A DNA stretch of 64,000 nt from Citrobacter sp. Cu233 (GCF_030332225.1 NZ_JAOWIF010000033.1:434001-498000); one strand, 5' to 3'; positions 9,300 through 19,939 are shown, counted from the stretch's first letter. Numbers and translations: made by a program. The notes: a model not told the origin generated them from the sequence alone.

Positions 9300-9790
9300 T
9301 GGACAGAGTTTATCTTTTTCCACATGCTTTATCCAATTGCATGATTTATATTGGTTTTTATATTTTGATGTAGAAAGTTGCGCAACTGAAAACCGGGTTT
9401 TCCAATTCTGGTCACTGACAATGAACAGGATCTTACACCATGTTATCCACAGAAAGATGGGATAACTGTGAAAAACCCCCACTACTGTTTCAATTTACAG
9501 CCTTGACGTGCGACGAAAATCGAATTTTCACACAAATTGTGCCTAACTTATTGGCATAATCTGTGGATAAAACCAACGCTGGTCGATCTTTCATCAGCCC
9601 GAAGATCGTATGCGTGATGTACATCACATTTCTGCATGTTTAGCTACAGCTTTTGATTTTAACTTGATGAATATATAAGACTATTTTTGTTATGTGACGG
9701 ATGTCTTATTCAGACTGTTCCGGGTTTTCCCATAGTAATTCCGTACTTCTTCACAACTATATCCACAGAAAAGGTGAATAAAATCGCCTA
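9300..9790. other. DARS2-type DnaA-reactivating region with DnaA boxes
   Basis: This AT-rich non-coding stretch contains two perfect DnaA boxes TTATCCACA (9443-9451 on the plus strand; 9562-9570 as TGTGGATAA). Near-matches lie at 9316-9324 (TTTTCCACA), 9329-9337 (TTATCCAAT), 9457-9465 (reverse TTATCCCAT) and 9769-9777 (ATATCCACA). In E. coli the interval between mutH and rppH holds DARS2, which regenerates ATP-DnaA from ADP-DnaA with help from IHF and Fis. Location plus boxes support the call. I did not identify the IHF or Fis sites. The rest of the 9254-9937 gap should hold the mutH and rppH promoters, which I could not place. Confidence 0.82.
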
Positions 9791-9937
9791 TGTAGCGTAT
9801 CTTCTGTTTATAACTCGGCCCTTTGCTGTGAGTTATTCAATTGTTATTAGATTATCGCGCCCTTAACAGAGTGGTTTACCGCCCCTCTGGAGTGTGAAAC
9901 AATCGTTTGTATATAAGGTTTATGTTGAGGTAGTCCG

Positions 9938-10468
9938 GTGATTGATGACGATGGCTACCGCCCGAATGTAGGGATAGTAATTTGTAACCGCCAGGGGCAG
10001 GTCATGTGGGCCCGGCGATTTGGTCAGCACTCCTGGCAATTCCCGCAAGGCGGGATAAATGCAGGAGAGACAGCAGAGCAGGCGATGTACCGGGAACTCT
10101 TTGAAGAAGTCGGTCTGAGTCGTAAAGATGTACGGATCCTTGCTTCTACTCGTAACTGGTTGCGTTACAAGTTACCGAAACGTTTGGTGCGTTGGGACAC
10201 AAAGCCGGTTTGTATCGGCCAGAAACAAAAATGGTTTCTTCTGCAGTTGGTCAGCAGTGATGCTGAAATCAATATGCAAACCAGCAGTACACCTGAGTTC
10301 GACGGCTGGCGCTGGGTGAGTTACTGGTATCCGGTTCGACAGGTGGTGTCATTTAAACGCGATGTCTATCGCAGGGTGATGAAAGAATTCGCAAGTGTTG
10401 TGATGGCGCTTCAGGAGAGCACTCCTAAGCCGCAAAGCGCACCTGCGTACAGACGTAAAAGAGGTTAA
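9938..10468 (+). CDS. rppH: RNA pyrophosphohydrolase RppH
   Basis: A 176-residue Nudix hydrolase that converts 5'-triphosphate (or diphosphate) RNA ends to monophosphate, triggering RNase E decay. The Nudix box is complete ([22 protein letters not shown]). The start is GTG, chosen because [12 protein letters not shown] is the family N-terminus and no in-frame ATG precedes it. ptsP starts 12 bp after the stop, forming the usual rppH-ptsP unit. Confidence 0.96.
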   Translation: MIDDDGYRPNVGIVICNRQGQVMWARRFGQHSWQFPQGGINAGETAEQAMYRELFEEVGLSRKDVRILASTRNWLRYKLPKRLVRWDTKPVCIGQKQKWFLLQLVSSDAEINMQTSSTPEFDGWRWVSYWYPVRQVVSFKRDVYRRVMKEFASVVMALQESTPKPQSAPAYRRKRG

Positions 10469-10480
10469 GCTACGCAAATT

Positions 10481-12727
10481 ATGCTCACCCGCCTGCGCGA
10501 AATAGTCGAAAAGGTGGCCAGTGCGCCACGTCTCAATGAGGCGTTGAATATTCTGGTTACTGACATCTGTCTTGCGATGGATACAGAGGTCTGCTCGGTC
10601 TACCTGGCCGATCACGACCGACGCTGTTATTACCTGATGGCGACCCGAGGACTTAAAAAACCACGCGGTCGCACTGTTGCACTGGCGTTTGATGAAGGGA
10701 TCGTTGGCCTGGTTGGCAGGCTGGCGGAACCAATTAATCTCGCCGATGCGCAAAAACACCCCAGCTTTAAATATATTCCTTCGGTGAAAGAAGAACGTTT
10801 TCGTGCGTTCTTAGGCGTACCGATCATCCAGCGGCGCCAGTTATTAGGCGTCCTGGTGGTACAGCAACGTGAGTTGCGCCAGTACGACGAAAGCGAAGAA
10901 TCTTTTCTGGTCACGCTTGCCACACAAATGGCCGCTATTCTGTCTCAGTCGCAGTTAACCGCGCTATTTGGGCAATACCGGCAAACGCGTATCCGCGCGT
11001 TGCCTGCAGCACCCGGTGTGGCGATCGCCGAAGGCTGGCAGGATGCCACGCTGCCGCTGATGGAGCAGGTGTATCAGGCTTCAACATTGGATCCGGTGCT
11101 TGAGCGTGAACGTCTGACTGGCGCACTGGAAGAAGCCGCGAATGAATTTCGCCGCTACAGCAAGCGCTTCGCTGCGGGAGCACAGAAAGAAACGGCGGCG
11201 ATCTTCGATCTTTACTCGCACCTGCTCTCCGATACCCGTCTGCGCCGTGAGCTGTTTGCAGAAGTGGATAACGGCTCGGTGGCCGAGTGGGCGGTTAAAA
11301 CCATCATCGAGAAGTTCGCCGAACAGTTTGCCGCGCTGAGCGATAACTATCTCAAAGAACGCGCCGGGGATTTGCGCGCGTTGGGGCAGCGTCTGCTGTT
11401 CCATCTTGATGACGCGATCCAGGGACCGAACGCCTGGCCGGAACGTTTCGTGCTGGTGGCGGATGAGCTGTCTGCTACTACGCTGGCGGAACTTCCCCAG
11501 GACCGGTTGGTCGGGGTTGTCGTCAGGGATGGTGCCGCCAACTCTCACGCGGCGATTATGGTCCGTGCGCTGGGGATCCCGACCGTAATGGGGGCTGATA
11601 TCCAGCCGTCTGTGTTGCACCGCCGCACGTTGGTGGTGGATGGCTATCGTGGCGAACTGTTGGTTGATCCGGAGCCGGTATTAATCCAGGAATATCAGCG
11701 TCTCATTAGTGAAGAGATCGAACTGAGCCGCCTGGCGGAAGATGATGTTAATCAACCGGCACAGTTGAAAAGCGGCGAGCGCGTGAAGGTGATGCTCAAC
11801 GCGGGGCTAAGCCCGGAACATGAAGAGAAGCTGGGTAGCCGAATTGACGGTATCGGGCTGTATCGTACAGAAATCCCGTTCATGCTGCAAAGCGGCTTTC
11901 CATCTGAAGAAGAGCAGGTTGCGCAGTATCAGGGCATGCTGCAGATGTTTAACGATAAGCCCGTAACTTTGCGTACGCTGGATGTCGGGGCCGATAAACA
12001 ACTGCCTTACATGCCCATCAGCGAAGAGAATCCGTGCCTTGGCTGGCGGGGGATCCGCATAACGCTCGATCAACCGGAGATCTTTTTGATCCAGGTTCGC
12101 GCCATGCTGCGTGCGAATGCGGCAACCGGAAACCTGAGCATTTTACTGCCGATGGTGACCAGTATTGATGAAGTGGACGAAGCGCGACGCCTGATAGAAC
12201 GTGCCGGACGCGAAGTGGAAGAGATGATCGGCTACGAGATCCCAAAACCACGCATTGGCATCATGCTGGAAGTCCCGTCGATGGTGTTTATGCTGCCGCA
12301 TTTGGCAAACAGGATTGATTTTATCTCGGTTGGGACCAACGACCTGACCCAGTATATTTTAGCTGTCGATCGGAACAACACGCGCGTTGCCAGTATTTAT
12401 GACAGCCTGCATCCGGGGATGTTACGTGCGCTGGCAATGATTGCGCAGGAAGCGGAGAAAAGCGGTATCGATTTGCGATTGTGTGGTGAAATGGCGGGGG
12501 ACCCGATGTGTGTCACCATTCTCATTGGGCTCGGTTTCCGTCATTTATCGATGAACGGGCGTTCTGTTGCACGCGTGAAATACCTGCTGCGCCATATCGA
12601 TTTTGACGAAGCGCAAACGCTGGCGCAGCGCAGCCTGGAAGCGCAACTGGCGACGGAAGTACGCCATCAGGTGGCGGCCTTTATGGAGCGTCGTGGCATG
12701 GGGGGATTGATTCGCGGAGGATTGTAG
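10481..12727 (+). CDS. ptsP: phosphoenolpyruvate-protein phosphotransferase PtsP (Enzyme I-Ntr)
   Basis: A 748-residue first component of the nitrogen PTS, passing phosphate from PEP to NPr and on to EIIA-Ntr. An N-terminal GAF domain (about residues 1-130), which senses glutamine in E. coli, precedes a complete Enzyme I: the active histidine is H356 in ANSHAAIMVR and the PEP-binding region contains VGTNDLTQY. Length equals the E. coli protein. The TAG stop codon is the first part of a REP element. Confidence 0.96.
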   Translation: MLTRLREIVEKVASAPRLNEALNILVTDICLAMDTEVCSVYLADHDRRCYYLMATRGLKKPRGRTVALAFDEGIVGLVGRLAEPINLADAQKHPSFKYIPSVKEERFRAFLGVPIIQRRQLLGVLVVQQRELRQYDESEESFLVTLATQMAAILSQSQLTALFGQYRQTRIRALPAAPGVAIAEGWQDATLPLMEQVYQASTLDPVLERERLTGALEEAANEFRRYSKRFAAGAQKETAAIFDLYSHLLSDTRLRRELFAEVDNGSVAEWAVKTIIEKFAEQFAALSDNYLKERAGDLRALGQRLLFHLDDAIQGPNAWPERFVLVADELSATTLAELPQDRLVGVVVRDGAANSHAAIMVRALGIPTVMGADIQPSVLHRRTLVVDGYRGELLVDPEPVLIQEYQRLISEEIELSRLAEDDVNQPAQLKSGERVKVMLNAGLSPEHEEKLGSRIDGIGLYRTEIPFMLQSGFPSEEEQVAQYQGMLQMFNDKPVTLRTLDVGADKQLPYMPISEENPCLGWRGIRITLDQPEIFLIQVRAMLRANAATGNLSILLPMVTSIDEVDEARRLIERAGREVEEMIGYEIPKPRIGIMLEVPSMVFMLPHLANRIDFISVGTNDLTQYILAVDRNNTRVASIYDSLHPGMLRALAMIAQEAEKSGIDLRLCGEMAGDPMCVTILIGLGFRHLSMNGRSVARVKYLLRHIDFDEAQTLAQRSLEAQLATEVRHQVAAFMERRGMGGLIRGGL

Positions 12728-12754
12728 GCCTGATAAGCGTGGCGCCATCAGGCA
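12725..12754. repeat. REP element at the end of ptsP
   Basis: A single REP unit (TAGGCCTGATAAGCGTGGCG, then CCATCAGGCA) whose first three bases are the ptsP stop codon. Confidence 0.7.
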
Positions 12755-12843
12755 ATACGGAGGGTAAAGATTACCTATACAGATCTTTTACATCTTCCCG
12801 GCATCCGCTGCGATCCCCTTGTGCTATCATTCGCACCTTTGGA

Positions 12844-12864
12844 GCGCCTGCATTATGCAGGCGC
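12844..12864. other. perfect hairpin between ptsP and lgt
   Basis: GCGCCTGCA, loop TTA, TGCAGGCGC: nine perfect pairs without a following T run. It sits 54 bp before lgt, so it is probably in the lgt leader rather than a classical terminator. Confidence 0.5.
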
Positions 12865-12917
12865 GCTTATCAATTGCTGTCTGACTTCAGCGAAATAACA
12901 AGAACTTGTGGTGACAG

Positions 12918-13793
12918 ATGACCAGTAGCTATCTGCATTTTCCGGATTTCGATCCGGTCATTTTCTCAATTGGACCCGTCGCGCTTCACTGGTACGGCAT
13001 GATGTACCTGGTGGGGTTTATTTTCGCGATGTGGCTGGCGACGCGCCGGGCTAATCGCCCGGGCAGTGGCTGGACCAAAAACGAAGTAGAAAACTTACTT
13101 TATGCAGGCTTCCTCGGGGTTTTCCTCGGCGGGCGTATTGGCTACGTGCTGTTCTATAACTTCCCGCTGTTCCTTGATAACCCGCTGTATCTGTTCCGCG
13201 TCTGGGACGGGGGCATGTCCTTCCATGGTGGGCTTATCGGGGTGATCCTGGTGATGATTATCTTCGCCAAACGCACCAAGCGTACATTCTTCCAGGTCTC
13301 TGATTTTATTGCTCCACTGATTCCGTTTGGTCTGGGCGCAGGCCGTCTGGGTAACTTTATTAACGGTGAACTGTGGGGGCGCGTTGACCCGAACTTCAAG
13401 TATGCCATGTTGTTCCCTGGCTCCCGCACTGAAGATATTTTATTGCTGCAAACCAACCCGCAGTGGCAGTCTATTTTTGACACATACGGCTCTTTGCCTC
13501 GCCATGCCTCACAGCTTTATGAGATGGCGCTGGAAGGGGTTGTGCTGTTTATCATTCTTAACCTGTTTATTCGCAAACCCCGTCCGATGGGCTCGGTTTC
13601 CGGCCTGTTCCTGATTGGCTATGGCGCATTTCGTATTATCGTCGAATTCTTCCGCCAGCCGGATGCACAGTTTACCGGCACATGGGTCCAGTACATCAGC
13701 ATGGGGCAGATCCTGTCTATCCCGATGATTGTCGCAGGTATTATTATGATGGTCTGGGCGTATCGTCGCAGCCCGCAGCAACACGTTTCCTGA
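12918..13793 (+). CDS. lgt: prolipoprotein diacylglyceryl transferase
   Basis: A 291-residue inner-membrane enzyme with about seven transmembrane segments that moves diacylglycerol from phosphatidylglycerol to the lipobox cysteine, the first step of lipoprotein maturation. Key residues H103 (MSFHGG) and R143 in the Lgt signature [12 protein letters not shown] are present. thyA follows after 6 bp, the conserved lgt-thyA pair. Several predicted lipoproteins in this window (YgdR, YgdI, MltA) would be its substrates. Confidence 0.96.
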   Translation: MTSSYLHFPDFDPVIFSIGPVALHWYGMMYLVGFIFAMWLATRRANRPGSGWTKNEVENLLYAGFLGVFLGGRIGYVLFYNFPLFLDNPLYLFRVWDGGMSFHGGLIGVILVMIIFAKRTKRTFFQVSDFIAPLIPFGLGAGRLGNFINGELWGRVDPNFKYAMLFPGSRTEDILLLQTNPQWQSIFDTYGSLPRHASQLYEMALEGVVLFIILNLFIRKPRPMGSVSGLFLIGYGAFRIIVEFFRQPDAQFTGTWVQYISMGQILSIPMIVAGIIMMVWAYRRSPQQHVS

Positions 13794-13799
13794 GGAACC

Positions 13800-14594
13800 A
13801 TGAAACAGTATTTAGAACTGATGCAAAAAGTGCTGGATGAAGGCACACAGAAAAACGACCGCACCGGAACCGGAACGCTTTCCATTTTTGGTCATCAGAT
13901 GCGTTTTAATCTGCAGGAAGGGTTTCCGCTGGTTACGACTAAACGCTGCCATTTACGCTCGATCATCCATGAGCTGTTGTGGTTTTTGCAGGGCGACACC
14001 AACGTTGCCTACCTGCATGAAAACAACGTCTCAATCTGGGATGAATGGGCTGATGAGAACGGTAATTTAGGTCCGGTGTACGGCAAACAGTGGCGTGCAT
14101 GGCCAACACCGGATGGCCGTCATATTGACCAGATCACGACAGTGTTGAACCAGTTGAAAAACGACCCGGATTCCCGTCGTATTATCGTTTCCGCGTGGAA
14201 CGTAGGCGAACTGGATAAGATGGCGTTGGCGCCGTGTCATGCGTTTTTCCAGTTCTACGTGGCGGATGGCAAACTCTCTTGCCAACTGTATCAGCGTTCA
14301 TGCGATGTCTTCCTCGGTCTGCCGTTCAACATCGCCAGCTACGCCTTACTGGTTCACATGATGGCGCAGCAGTGCGATCTTGAAGTCGGTGATTTTGTCT
14401 GGACAGGCGGCGACACGCACCTGTACAGCAACCATATGGATCAAACACATCTGCAGCTTAGCCGTGAGCCACGCGCGCTGCCTAAGCTGGTTATCAAACG
14501 TAAGCCAGATTCAATTTTCGACTATCGTTTCGACGACTTCGAAATTGAGGGTTACGATCCGCACCCAGGCATTAAAGCACCGGTCGCTATCTGA
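13800..14594 (+). CDS. thyA: thymidylate synthase
   Basis: A 264-residue enzyme that methylates dUMP to dTMP using 5,10-methylene-tetrahydrofolate. The nucleophile is C146 in [10 protein letters not shown], and the phosphate-binding [13 protein letters not shown] motif is intact. The C-terminus PVAI is that of the E. coli enzyme. It is translationally close to lgt, and a terminator follows 19 bp after the stop. Confidence 0.97.
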   Translation: MKQYLELMQKVLDEGTQKNDRTGTGTLSIFGHQMRFNLQEGFPLVTTKRCHLRSIIHELLWFLQGDTNVAYLHENNVSIWDEWADENGNLGPVYGKQWRAWPTPDGRHIDQITTVLNQLKNDPDSRRIIVSAWNVGELDKMALAPCHAFFQFYVADGKLSCQLYQRSCDVFLGLPFNIASYALLVHMMAQQCDLEVGDFVWTGGDTHLYSNHMDQTHLQLSREPRALPKLVIKRKPDSIFDYRFDDFEIEGYDPHPGIKAPVAI

Positions 14595-14613
14595 TCGGGG
14601 CTAATTCTGTCAC

Positions 14614-14643
14614 AACCGGCGCCTTACGCGTCGGTTTTTTTTT
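14614..14643 (+). terminator. intrinsic terminator after thyA
   Basis: ACCGGCG, loop CCTTACG, then CGTCGGT (one G-U pair), followed by a run of nine T. Confidence 0.75.
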
Positions 14644-14778
14644 GCCTTACATTCCATTCTGCGGCGCTGATTCCTGAAATTTTGCAACGTGATGCAATGC
14701 GATAAATATTCTCCGTAGCTTGCCGAAGAAGCTGAATTTCTCCCTCGTTATTAATTTCTCTCACGCCATACTGGCGAC

Positions 14779-15249
14779 ATGAAAAAACAACAAGGCTACA
14801 CGCTTCTCGAAACTCTGATTGCGATGCTGATTGTCGCAGTGCTTGGCGCATCGGGGTTGTACGGTTGGCAGCGCTGGCAACAACAGCAACGGTTATGGCA
14901 AACAGCCAGTCAGGTGCGGGATTACCTGCTGCAATTGCGTGAAGATGCTAACTGGCGCAATCGCGATCACGTCATCAACGTGCTCCGTGAAGGGGGGTCA
15001 TGGTGCCTGGCAAGCTCAGCGACGTCACAAACTTCGTGTCAGCCTGATTCACCATTGATATTTACGCCACTCTGGGTTGATGTCGAGATGGCAGAGATAA
15101 CACCGTCACTGGCTTTTTTTGGCCTACGTAATACAGCGTGGGCCGGGCATATCTACCTGAAGAATGCTGCAGGTGAATGGCGTGTGGTGGTGTCTGGTTG
15201 GGGACGAATCAGACTTTGCGAACGCGGTGAGGCAGATCAATGTCGGTAA
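14779..15249 (+). CDS. ppdA: prepilin-type minor pseudopilin PpdA (GspH-like)
   Basis: A 156-residue type IV pilin-like protein. The leader MKKQQG ends at a prepilin peptidase site followed by [11 protein letters not shown] with the Glu at position +5 and a hydrophobic helix. The C-terminal part contains several Cys. It is the first of four overlapping minor pseudopilin genes before recC. In E. coli these genes are usually silent or weakly expressed and contribute to initiating pilus or pseudopilus assembly. Confidence 0.9.
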   Translation: MKKQQGYTLLETLIAMLIVAVLGASGLYGWQRWQQQQRLWQTASQVRDYLLQLREDANWRNRDHVINVLREGGSWCLASSATSQTSCQPDSPLIFTPLWVDVEMAEITPSLAFFGLRNTAWAGHIYLKNAAGEWRVVVSGWGRIRLCERGEADQCR

Positions 15250-15803
15250 GTGAACGTGGCTTTTCACTGCTTGAGGTGCTTATCGCTATGGTGATAAGCA
15301 GCATTTTACTCCTCAGCGCTGCGCGATTTTTACCTGCGCTGCAGCGAGAGATTTTGCATAACACTCGTCAGCTAGTGCTTGAAGATGAGCTCTGGCAGCG
15401 GATCTATACCGTGGCGAAGCATCTCCAGCGGGCTGGTTATTGTCGGGGAAACTGTATTGGAGAAGGGCTGATGATATCAGCCGCGGGAGACTGTGTGATT
15501 GCACGCTGGGATGCCAACAGCAACGGTGTCTGGGAAGATATTCCGGCAAGGGAGGCCGATGCCGTTGGGTTTCGTGTTCAAGATAAGGTGCTGGAAACCT
15601 TGCGTGGCGCAACAACCTGCGTGGGAAAAGGTTGGGATAAAATGACCGACCCGGATTCTATTCAGATTGAGGTATTTCAGGTGGAGCGCCTGAATATCAG
15701 CGGATTTGCGCCAGTGCTTTCGTTGCGCCTGCGCGGGAGAAGCAACGCCAGGCCTCAAAAGGTCATTGATGTAATCTATGACGTCACAGGATTCAACCTG
15801 TGA
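15240..15803 (+). CDS. ppdB: prepilin-type minor pseudopilin PpdB (GspJ-like)
   Basis: A 187-residue pilin-like protein with the leader MSVSERG, cleavage before [11 protein letters not shown] (Glu +5 present) and a large soluble domain with the GspJ-like length. It overlaps ppdA by 10 bp and ygdB by 4 bp, indicating translational coupling across the cluster. The products likely form a tip complex with PpdA, YgdB and PpdC; this is inferred from type II secretion minor pseudopilins. Confidence 0.9.
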   Translation: MSVSERGFSLLEVLIAMVISSILLLSAARFLPALQREILHNTRQLVLEDELWQRIYTVAKHLQRAGYCRGNCIGEGLMISAAGDCVIARWDANSNGVWEDIPAREADAVGFRVQDKVLETLRGATTCVGKGWDKMTDPDSIQIEVFQVERLNISGFAPVLSLRLRGRSNARPQKVIDVIYDVTGFNL

Positions 15804-16207
15804 ACCGCGAGCGAGGTGTTTCATCGCTTGCAATGGTACTTTTACTCCTGGTACTCGGCAGTCTGTTGCTGCAGGGCGTGAGCCGACAGGAGGCGAGTTT
15901 TGCGTCACGGGTGGCAACGGAAAGCCAGTCGCTACAACATCAGGCAATGGTGCAATCCGCCATGGAGTGGGCACGTATGCAGTCCTGGAACTTGCAGATG
16001 GCTGCACAGTGTCGACGCTATTCCACGCAGGGCGCGACAGTCTGCCTGCGTGTGATCGACGACGATCTTGTGCTGCTTATTGCGCAATATGAAGGTATAT
16101 CGCTATGGCGTCAGGGGATGATTATCGAGGGTACTATCGAATTCTCAGCGCATGGCTGGAGCGATTTCTGCCCGTTAAAGGTGCAGGCGTTATGTCTGAT
16201 CCCCTGA
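15800..16207 (+). CDS. ygdB: minor pseudopilin-like protein YgdB
   Basis: A 135-residue protein starting at GTG within the ppdB stop (GTGA overlap). The leader MNRERG is followed by [14 protein letters not shown]: a pilin-type helix but without the Glu at +5. Lack of Glu +5 is typical of the tip (GspK/PilX-like) pseudopilin, which fits its place between ppdB and ppdC. Cys residues downstream may form a disulfide. The 3' end overlaps ppdC by 16 bp. Confidence 0.85.
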   Translation: MNRERGVSSLAMVLLLLVLGSLLLQGVSRQEASFASRVATESQSLQHQAMVQSAMEWARMQSWNLQMAAQCRRYSTQGATVCLRVIDDDLVLLIAQYEGISLWRQGMIIEGTIEFSAHGWSDFCPLKVQALCLIP

Positions 16208-16515
16208 ACAGTCAGCGTGGTTTTAGCCTGCCGGAAGTGATGTTGGCGATGGTGCTAATGATTATGATCGTGACAGCACTATCTGGGTATCAGCGGGCGC
16301 TAATGAACAGCTTTTTAGTCCGAAGCCAGTACCAACAATTGTGGCATCACGCATGGCAGCAAACACAGTTGCATGTGTTTTCACCACCTTTAAACTGGCA
16401 AACTAACCGAATGCAGACAACGGTAGCGGGATGTGTCAGCATCGATGTTAAAATTACTTCCCCTCTGGGCAGGCAGGGTCAGATGACACGACTGCACTGC
16501 CCAAATCGTCAGTAG
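16192..16515 (+). CDS. ppdC: prepilin-type minor pseudopilin PpdC (GspI-like)
   Basis: A 107-residue pilin-like protein. Start chosen at [10 protein letters not shown] because this yields a normal leader ending in Gly before [11 protein letters not shown] (Glu +5 present); an upstream in-frame start inside ygdB would bury the leader. The small soluble domain has two Cys. It is the last pseudopilin gene; recC begins 12 bp later. Confidence 0.88.
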   Translation: MSDPLNSQRGFSLPEVMLAMVLMIMIVTALSGYQRALMNSFLVRSQYQQLWHHAWQQTQLHVFSPPLNWQTNRMQTTVAGCVSIDVKITSPLGRQGQMTRLHCPNRQ

Positions 16516-16527
16516 TCAGGAGTTGCT

Positions 16528-19500
16528 ATGTTAAGGGTCTACCACTCCAATCGTCTGGATGTGCTGGAAGCGTTGATGGAATATATCGTTGAGCGCGAGC
16601 GGCTGGACGACCCCTTTGAGCCCGAGATGATCCTGGTTCAAAGCACCGGTATGGCGCAGTGGTTGCAAATGACTCTGGCACAGAAGTTTGGTATTGCCGC
16701 TAACATTGATTTCCCGCTGCCAGCGAGTTTTATCTGGGATATGTTTGTGCGCGTATTGCCGGATATCCCAAAAGAGAGCGCATTCAGCAAACAGAGCATG
16801 AGCTGGAAGCTGATGACACTGCTACCCCAATTGCTGGATAACGATGATTTCGCACTGCTACGCCACTATCTCACCGACGACACAGACAAACGTAAGCTGT
16901 TTCAGCTTTCATCACGCGCCGCGGATTTGTTCGACCAGTATTTAGTCTACCGTCCGGAATGGCTGACGCAGTGGGAGGCGGGGCTGCAGGTGGAAGAGTT
17001 AGGGGACGCTCAGGCCTGGCAAGCGCCATTGTGGAAAGCACTGGTGGAATACACGGCAGAACTGGGACAGCCACGCTGGCATCGTGCCAATTTATATCAG
17101 CGGTTCATTCAGACCCTGGAAAGTATGTCTGACTGCCCGCAGGGGCTGCCTTCGCGCGTCTTTATTTGTGGTATCTCCGCGCTACCGCCCGTGTATCTGC
17201 AGGCATTACAAGCGCTGGGTAAGCACATTGATATTCATCTGCTTTTTACCAATCCCTGTCGTTACTACTGGGGGGATATTAAAGATCCCGCTTATCTGGC
17301 AAAACTGTTGGCGCGTCAGCGTCGGCATAGCTTTGAAGAACGACATTTACCGCTGTTTCGCGATAGTCATAATGCTGAAGGACTGTTTAACAGCGACGGC
17401 GAGCAGGATGTGGGCAACCCTATGCTGGCCTCATGGGGCAAACTGGGTCGCGATTATATTTACCTGCTCTCAGAGCTGGAAAACAGCCAGGAGCTGGACG
17501 CGTTTGTCGATATTACCCCCGACAACCTGCTGCACAATATCCAGTCGGATATCCTCGAACTGCAAAGCAGAGCGGTGGCGGGTGTTAATCTGGAAGAATA
17601 TTCTCGCAGCGACAATAAACGACGGCTTGAGCCGAATGATACCAGCGTGACTTTTCACGTCTGTCATAGCCCGCAACGCGAAGTGGAAATTCTCCACGAC
17701 CGGCTGCTGGCGATGCTGGAGGCGGACCCAACGCTCACTCCGCGTGACATCATCGTGATGGTGGCGGATATCGACAGCTACAGTCCATTTATTCAGGCGG
17801 TGTTTGGCAGCGCGCCAGCCGAACGTTACCTGCCGTATGCGATTTCCGACCGTCGTGCGCGTCAGTCTCATCCCGTCTTACAGGCGTTTATTAGCCTGCT
17901 TTCGCTACCGGACAGCCGCTTTGTCTCGGAGGATGTGCTGGCATTACTGGATGTGCCAGTGCTGGCTGCGCGTTTCAACATCAATGAAGAAGGGCTGCGC
18001 TATCTTCGTTTGTGGGTCAATGAGTCTGGAATTCGCTGGGGCATTGATGACGACAACGTGCGCGAACTCGCGCTTCCCCCAACTGGCCAGCATACCTGGC
18101 AATTTGGTTTAACACGTATGCTGCTGGGCTATGCGATGGAAAGCGCACAGGGTGAGTGGCAGTCGGTATTGCCCTATGATGAGTCCAGTGGTTTGATTGC
18201 TGAGTTAGTCGGGCATTTGGCCTCGCTGCTCATGCAGCTTAATCTCTGGCGCCGGGAGCTGGCAGTAGAGCGTCCGCTGGAGGCATGGCTGCCTGTTTGT
18301 CGCGAAATGCTGAATGATTTCTTCCTGCCGGATGCTGATACCGAAGCCGCGATGACGCTGATTGAACAGCAGTGGCAGGCCATTATTGGCGAAGGTTTGG
18401 GAGCCGAGTATGACGGTGCCATACCGCTTTCGTTGTTGCGTGATGAGCTGGCACAGCGACTCGATCAGGAACGAATCAGCCAGCGTTTCCTGGCTGGGCC
18501 TGTCAATATCTGTACGCTGATGCCGATGCGCTCCATTCCTTTCAAGGTGGTGTGTCTGCTTGGTATGAACGATGGCGTTTACCCGCGCCAGCTTGCGCCG
18601 CTGGGTTTTGATCTGATGAGCCAAAAACCGAGGCGTGGCGACCGAAGCCGCCGTGATGATGACCGCTATCTGTTCCTGGAAGCGCTGATTTCGGCGCAGC
18701 AAACGCTTTATATCAGCTATATCGGCCGCTCAATCCAGGATAACAGTGAGCGCTTCCCGTCGGTGCTGGTGCAGGAACTTATGGATTACATTGGGCAAAG
18801 CCACTATTTGCCGGGCGATGAATTACTCACTAGCGATCAAAGTGAAGCGAGAGTAAAAGCACACATTACCCGTTTACATACCCGTATGCCCTTTGATGCA
18901 CAAAACTATCTGCCAGGTGAGCAGCAAAGTTATGCGCGCGAGTGGTTGCCTGCGGCAAGCCTGTCAGGCAAAGCGCACACGGATTTTGTCCAGCCGCTCC
19001 ACTTTGAAATGCCTGAAACCCTGACGCTGGAAACGCTGCAACGCTTTTGGGCTCATCCGGTGCGGGCGTTTTTCCAGATGCGCCTGAGGGTAAATTTCCG
19101 CTCTGAAGAGAGCGAGATCCCGGAAACTGAACCCTTTATCCTCGAAGGGCTCAGTCGCTATCAGCTTAATCAGCAGTTGCTTAACACGCTGGTCGAAGAA
19201 CACGATGCTGAACGTTTGTTCCGCCGCTTCCGCGCTGCGGGGTCGCTTCCCTATGGTGCATTTGGTGAAATTCTCTGGGATACACAACACCAGGAGATGC
19301 AGTCGCTGGCTGAGCGCATTATTGCCTGCCGTCAGCCCAGCCAGAGCATGGAAATTGACCTGACCTGTAATGGTGTACAAATTACGGGTTGGTTGCCGCA
19401 GGTACAAGAGGACGGATTGTTGCGCTGGCGCCCATCTTTGATAAGCGTTTCGCAGGGTGTGCAACTTTGGCTGGAACATCTTGTCTATTGTGCCAGTGGC

Positions 19501-19896
19501 GGCACGGGAGAAAGCCGGTTGTTCTTACGCAAAGACGGCGAGTGGCATTTCCCTCCACTGGAGGCTGAACAGGCGTTACAGTATCTGTCGCAACTTATTG
19601 AGGGATATCGGGAAGGCATGTCATCACCGCTACTGGTATTACCGGAAAGTGGTGGGGCGTGGATAAAAACCTGTTATGACGCCGTAAATGATGCCATGTT
19701 AGATGACGATGATACGTTGCAAAAAGCGCGCAGTAAGTTTTTGCAGGCCTATGAAGGCAACATGATGGTACGCGGTGAAGGTGATGATATTTGGTATCAA
19801 CGCCTGTGGCGTCAACTGGAACCTGAAACTCTGGAGACTATTGTTTTACAGTCTCAGCGTTATCTGTTACCGATTTTTCGATTTAATCAGTCGTGA
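16528..19896 (+). CDS. recC: exodeoxyribonuclease V subunit gamma (RecC)
   Basis: A 1122-residue protein, the same length as E. coli RecC. RecC holds RecB and RecD together, splits the duplex ahead of the two helicases and recognises the Chi octamer within the tunnel in its inactive helicase and nuclease-like domains. Near-continuous agreement with the E. coli sequence is the evidence. A good ribosome site (AGGAG) lies 7 bp before the ATG. It precedes ptrA-recB-recD with a 178-bp gap containing a likely promoter. Confidence 0.97.
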   Translation: MLRVYHSNRLDVLEALMEYIVERERLDDPFEPEMILVQSTGMAQWLQMTLAQKFGIAANIDFPLPASFIWDMFVRVLPDIPKESAFSKQSMSWKLMTLLPQLLDNDDFALLRHYLTDDTDKRKLFQLSSRAADLFDQYLVYRPEWLTQWEAGLQVEELGDAQAWQAPLWKALVEYTAELGQPRWHRANLYQRFIQTLESMSDCPQGLPSRVFICGISALPPVYLQALQALGKHIDIHLLFTNPCRYYWGDIKDPAYLAKLLARQRRHSFEERHLPLFRDSHNAEGLFNSDGEQDVGNPMLASWGKLGRDYIYLLSELENSQELDAFVDITPDNLLHNIQSDILELQSRAVAGVNLEEYSRSDNKRRLEPNDTSVTFHVCHSPQREVEILHDRLLAMLEADPTLTPRDIIVMVADIDSYSPFIQAVFGSAPAERYLPYAISDRRARQSHPVLQAFISLLSLPDSRFVSEDVLALLDVPVLAARFNINEEGLRYLRLWVNESGIRWGIDDDNVRELALPPTGQHTWQFGLTRMLLGYAMESAQGEWQSVLPYDESSGLIAELVGHLASLLMQLNLWRRELAVERPLEAWLPVCREMLNDFFLPDADTEAAMTLIEQQWQAIIGEGLGAEYDGAIPLSLLRDELAQRLDQERISQRFLAGPVNICTLMPMRSIPFKVVCLLGMNDGVYPRQLAPLGFDLMSQKPRRGDRSRRDDDRYLFLEALISAQQTLYISYIGRSIQDNSERFPSVLVQELMDYIGQSHYLPGDELLTSDQSEARVKAHITRLHTRMPFDAQNYLPGEQQSYAREWLPAASLSGKAHTDFVQPLHFEMPETLTLETLQRFWAHPVRAFFQMRLRVNFRSEESEIPETEPFILEGLSRYQLNQQLLNTLVEEHDAERLFRRFRAAGSLPYGAFGEILWDTQHQEMQSLAERIIACRQPSQSMEIDLTCNGVQITGWLPQVQEDGLLRWRPSLISVSQGVQLWLEHLVYCASGGTGESRLFLRKDGEWHFPPLEAEQALQYLSQLIEGYREGMSSPLLVLPESGGAWIKTCYDAVNDAMLDDDDTLQKARSKFLQAYEGNMMVRGEGDDIWYQRLWRQLEPETLETIVLQSQRYLLPIFRFNQS

Positions 19897-19910
19897 CGGT
19901 TGTATAAAAA

Positions 19911-19939
19911 TTGCGCAATTTGATCGCTTCCACTATGAT
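19911..19939 (+). promoter_or_regulatory. predicted promoter for ptrA-recB-recD
   Basis: TTGCGC and TATGAT separated by 17 bp, about 136 bp before ptrA. The -35 box lies within the palindrome ATTGCGCAAT. Confidence 0.5.

Noticed and set aside
9316-9777. A plasmid-like or secondary replication origin suggested by DnaA boxes
   Set aside because: No unwinding element or initiator gene is nearby, and the position matches DARS2 between mutH and rppH.
14779-16515. A complete type II secretion or type IV pilus operon
   Set aside because: Only four minor pseudopilin genes are present; there is no ATPase, platform protein, secretin or major pilin in the window.
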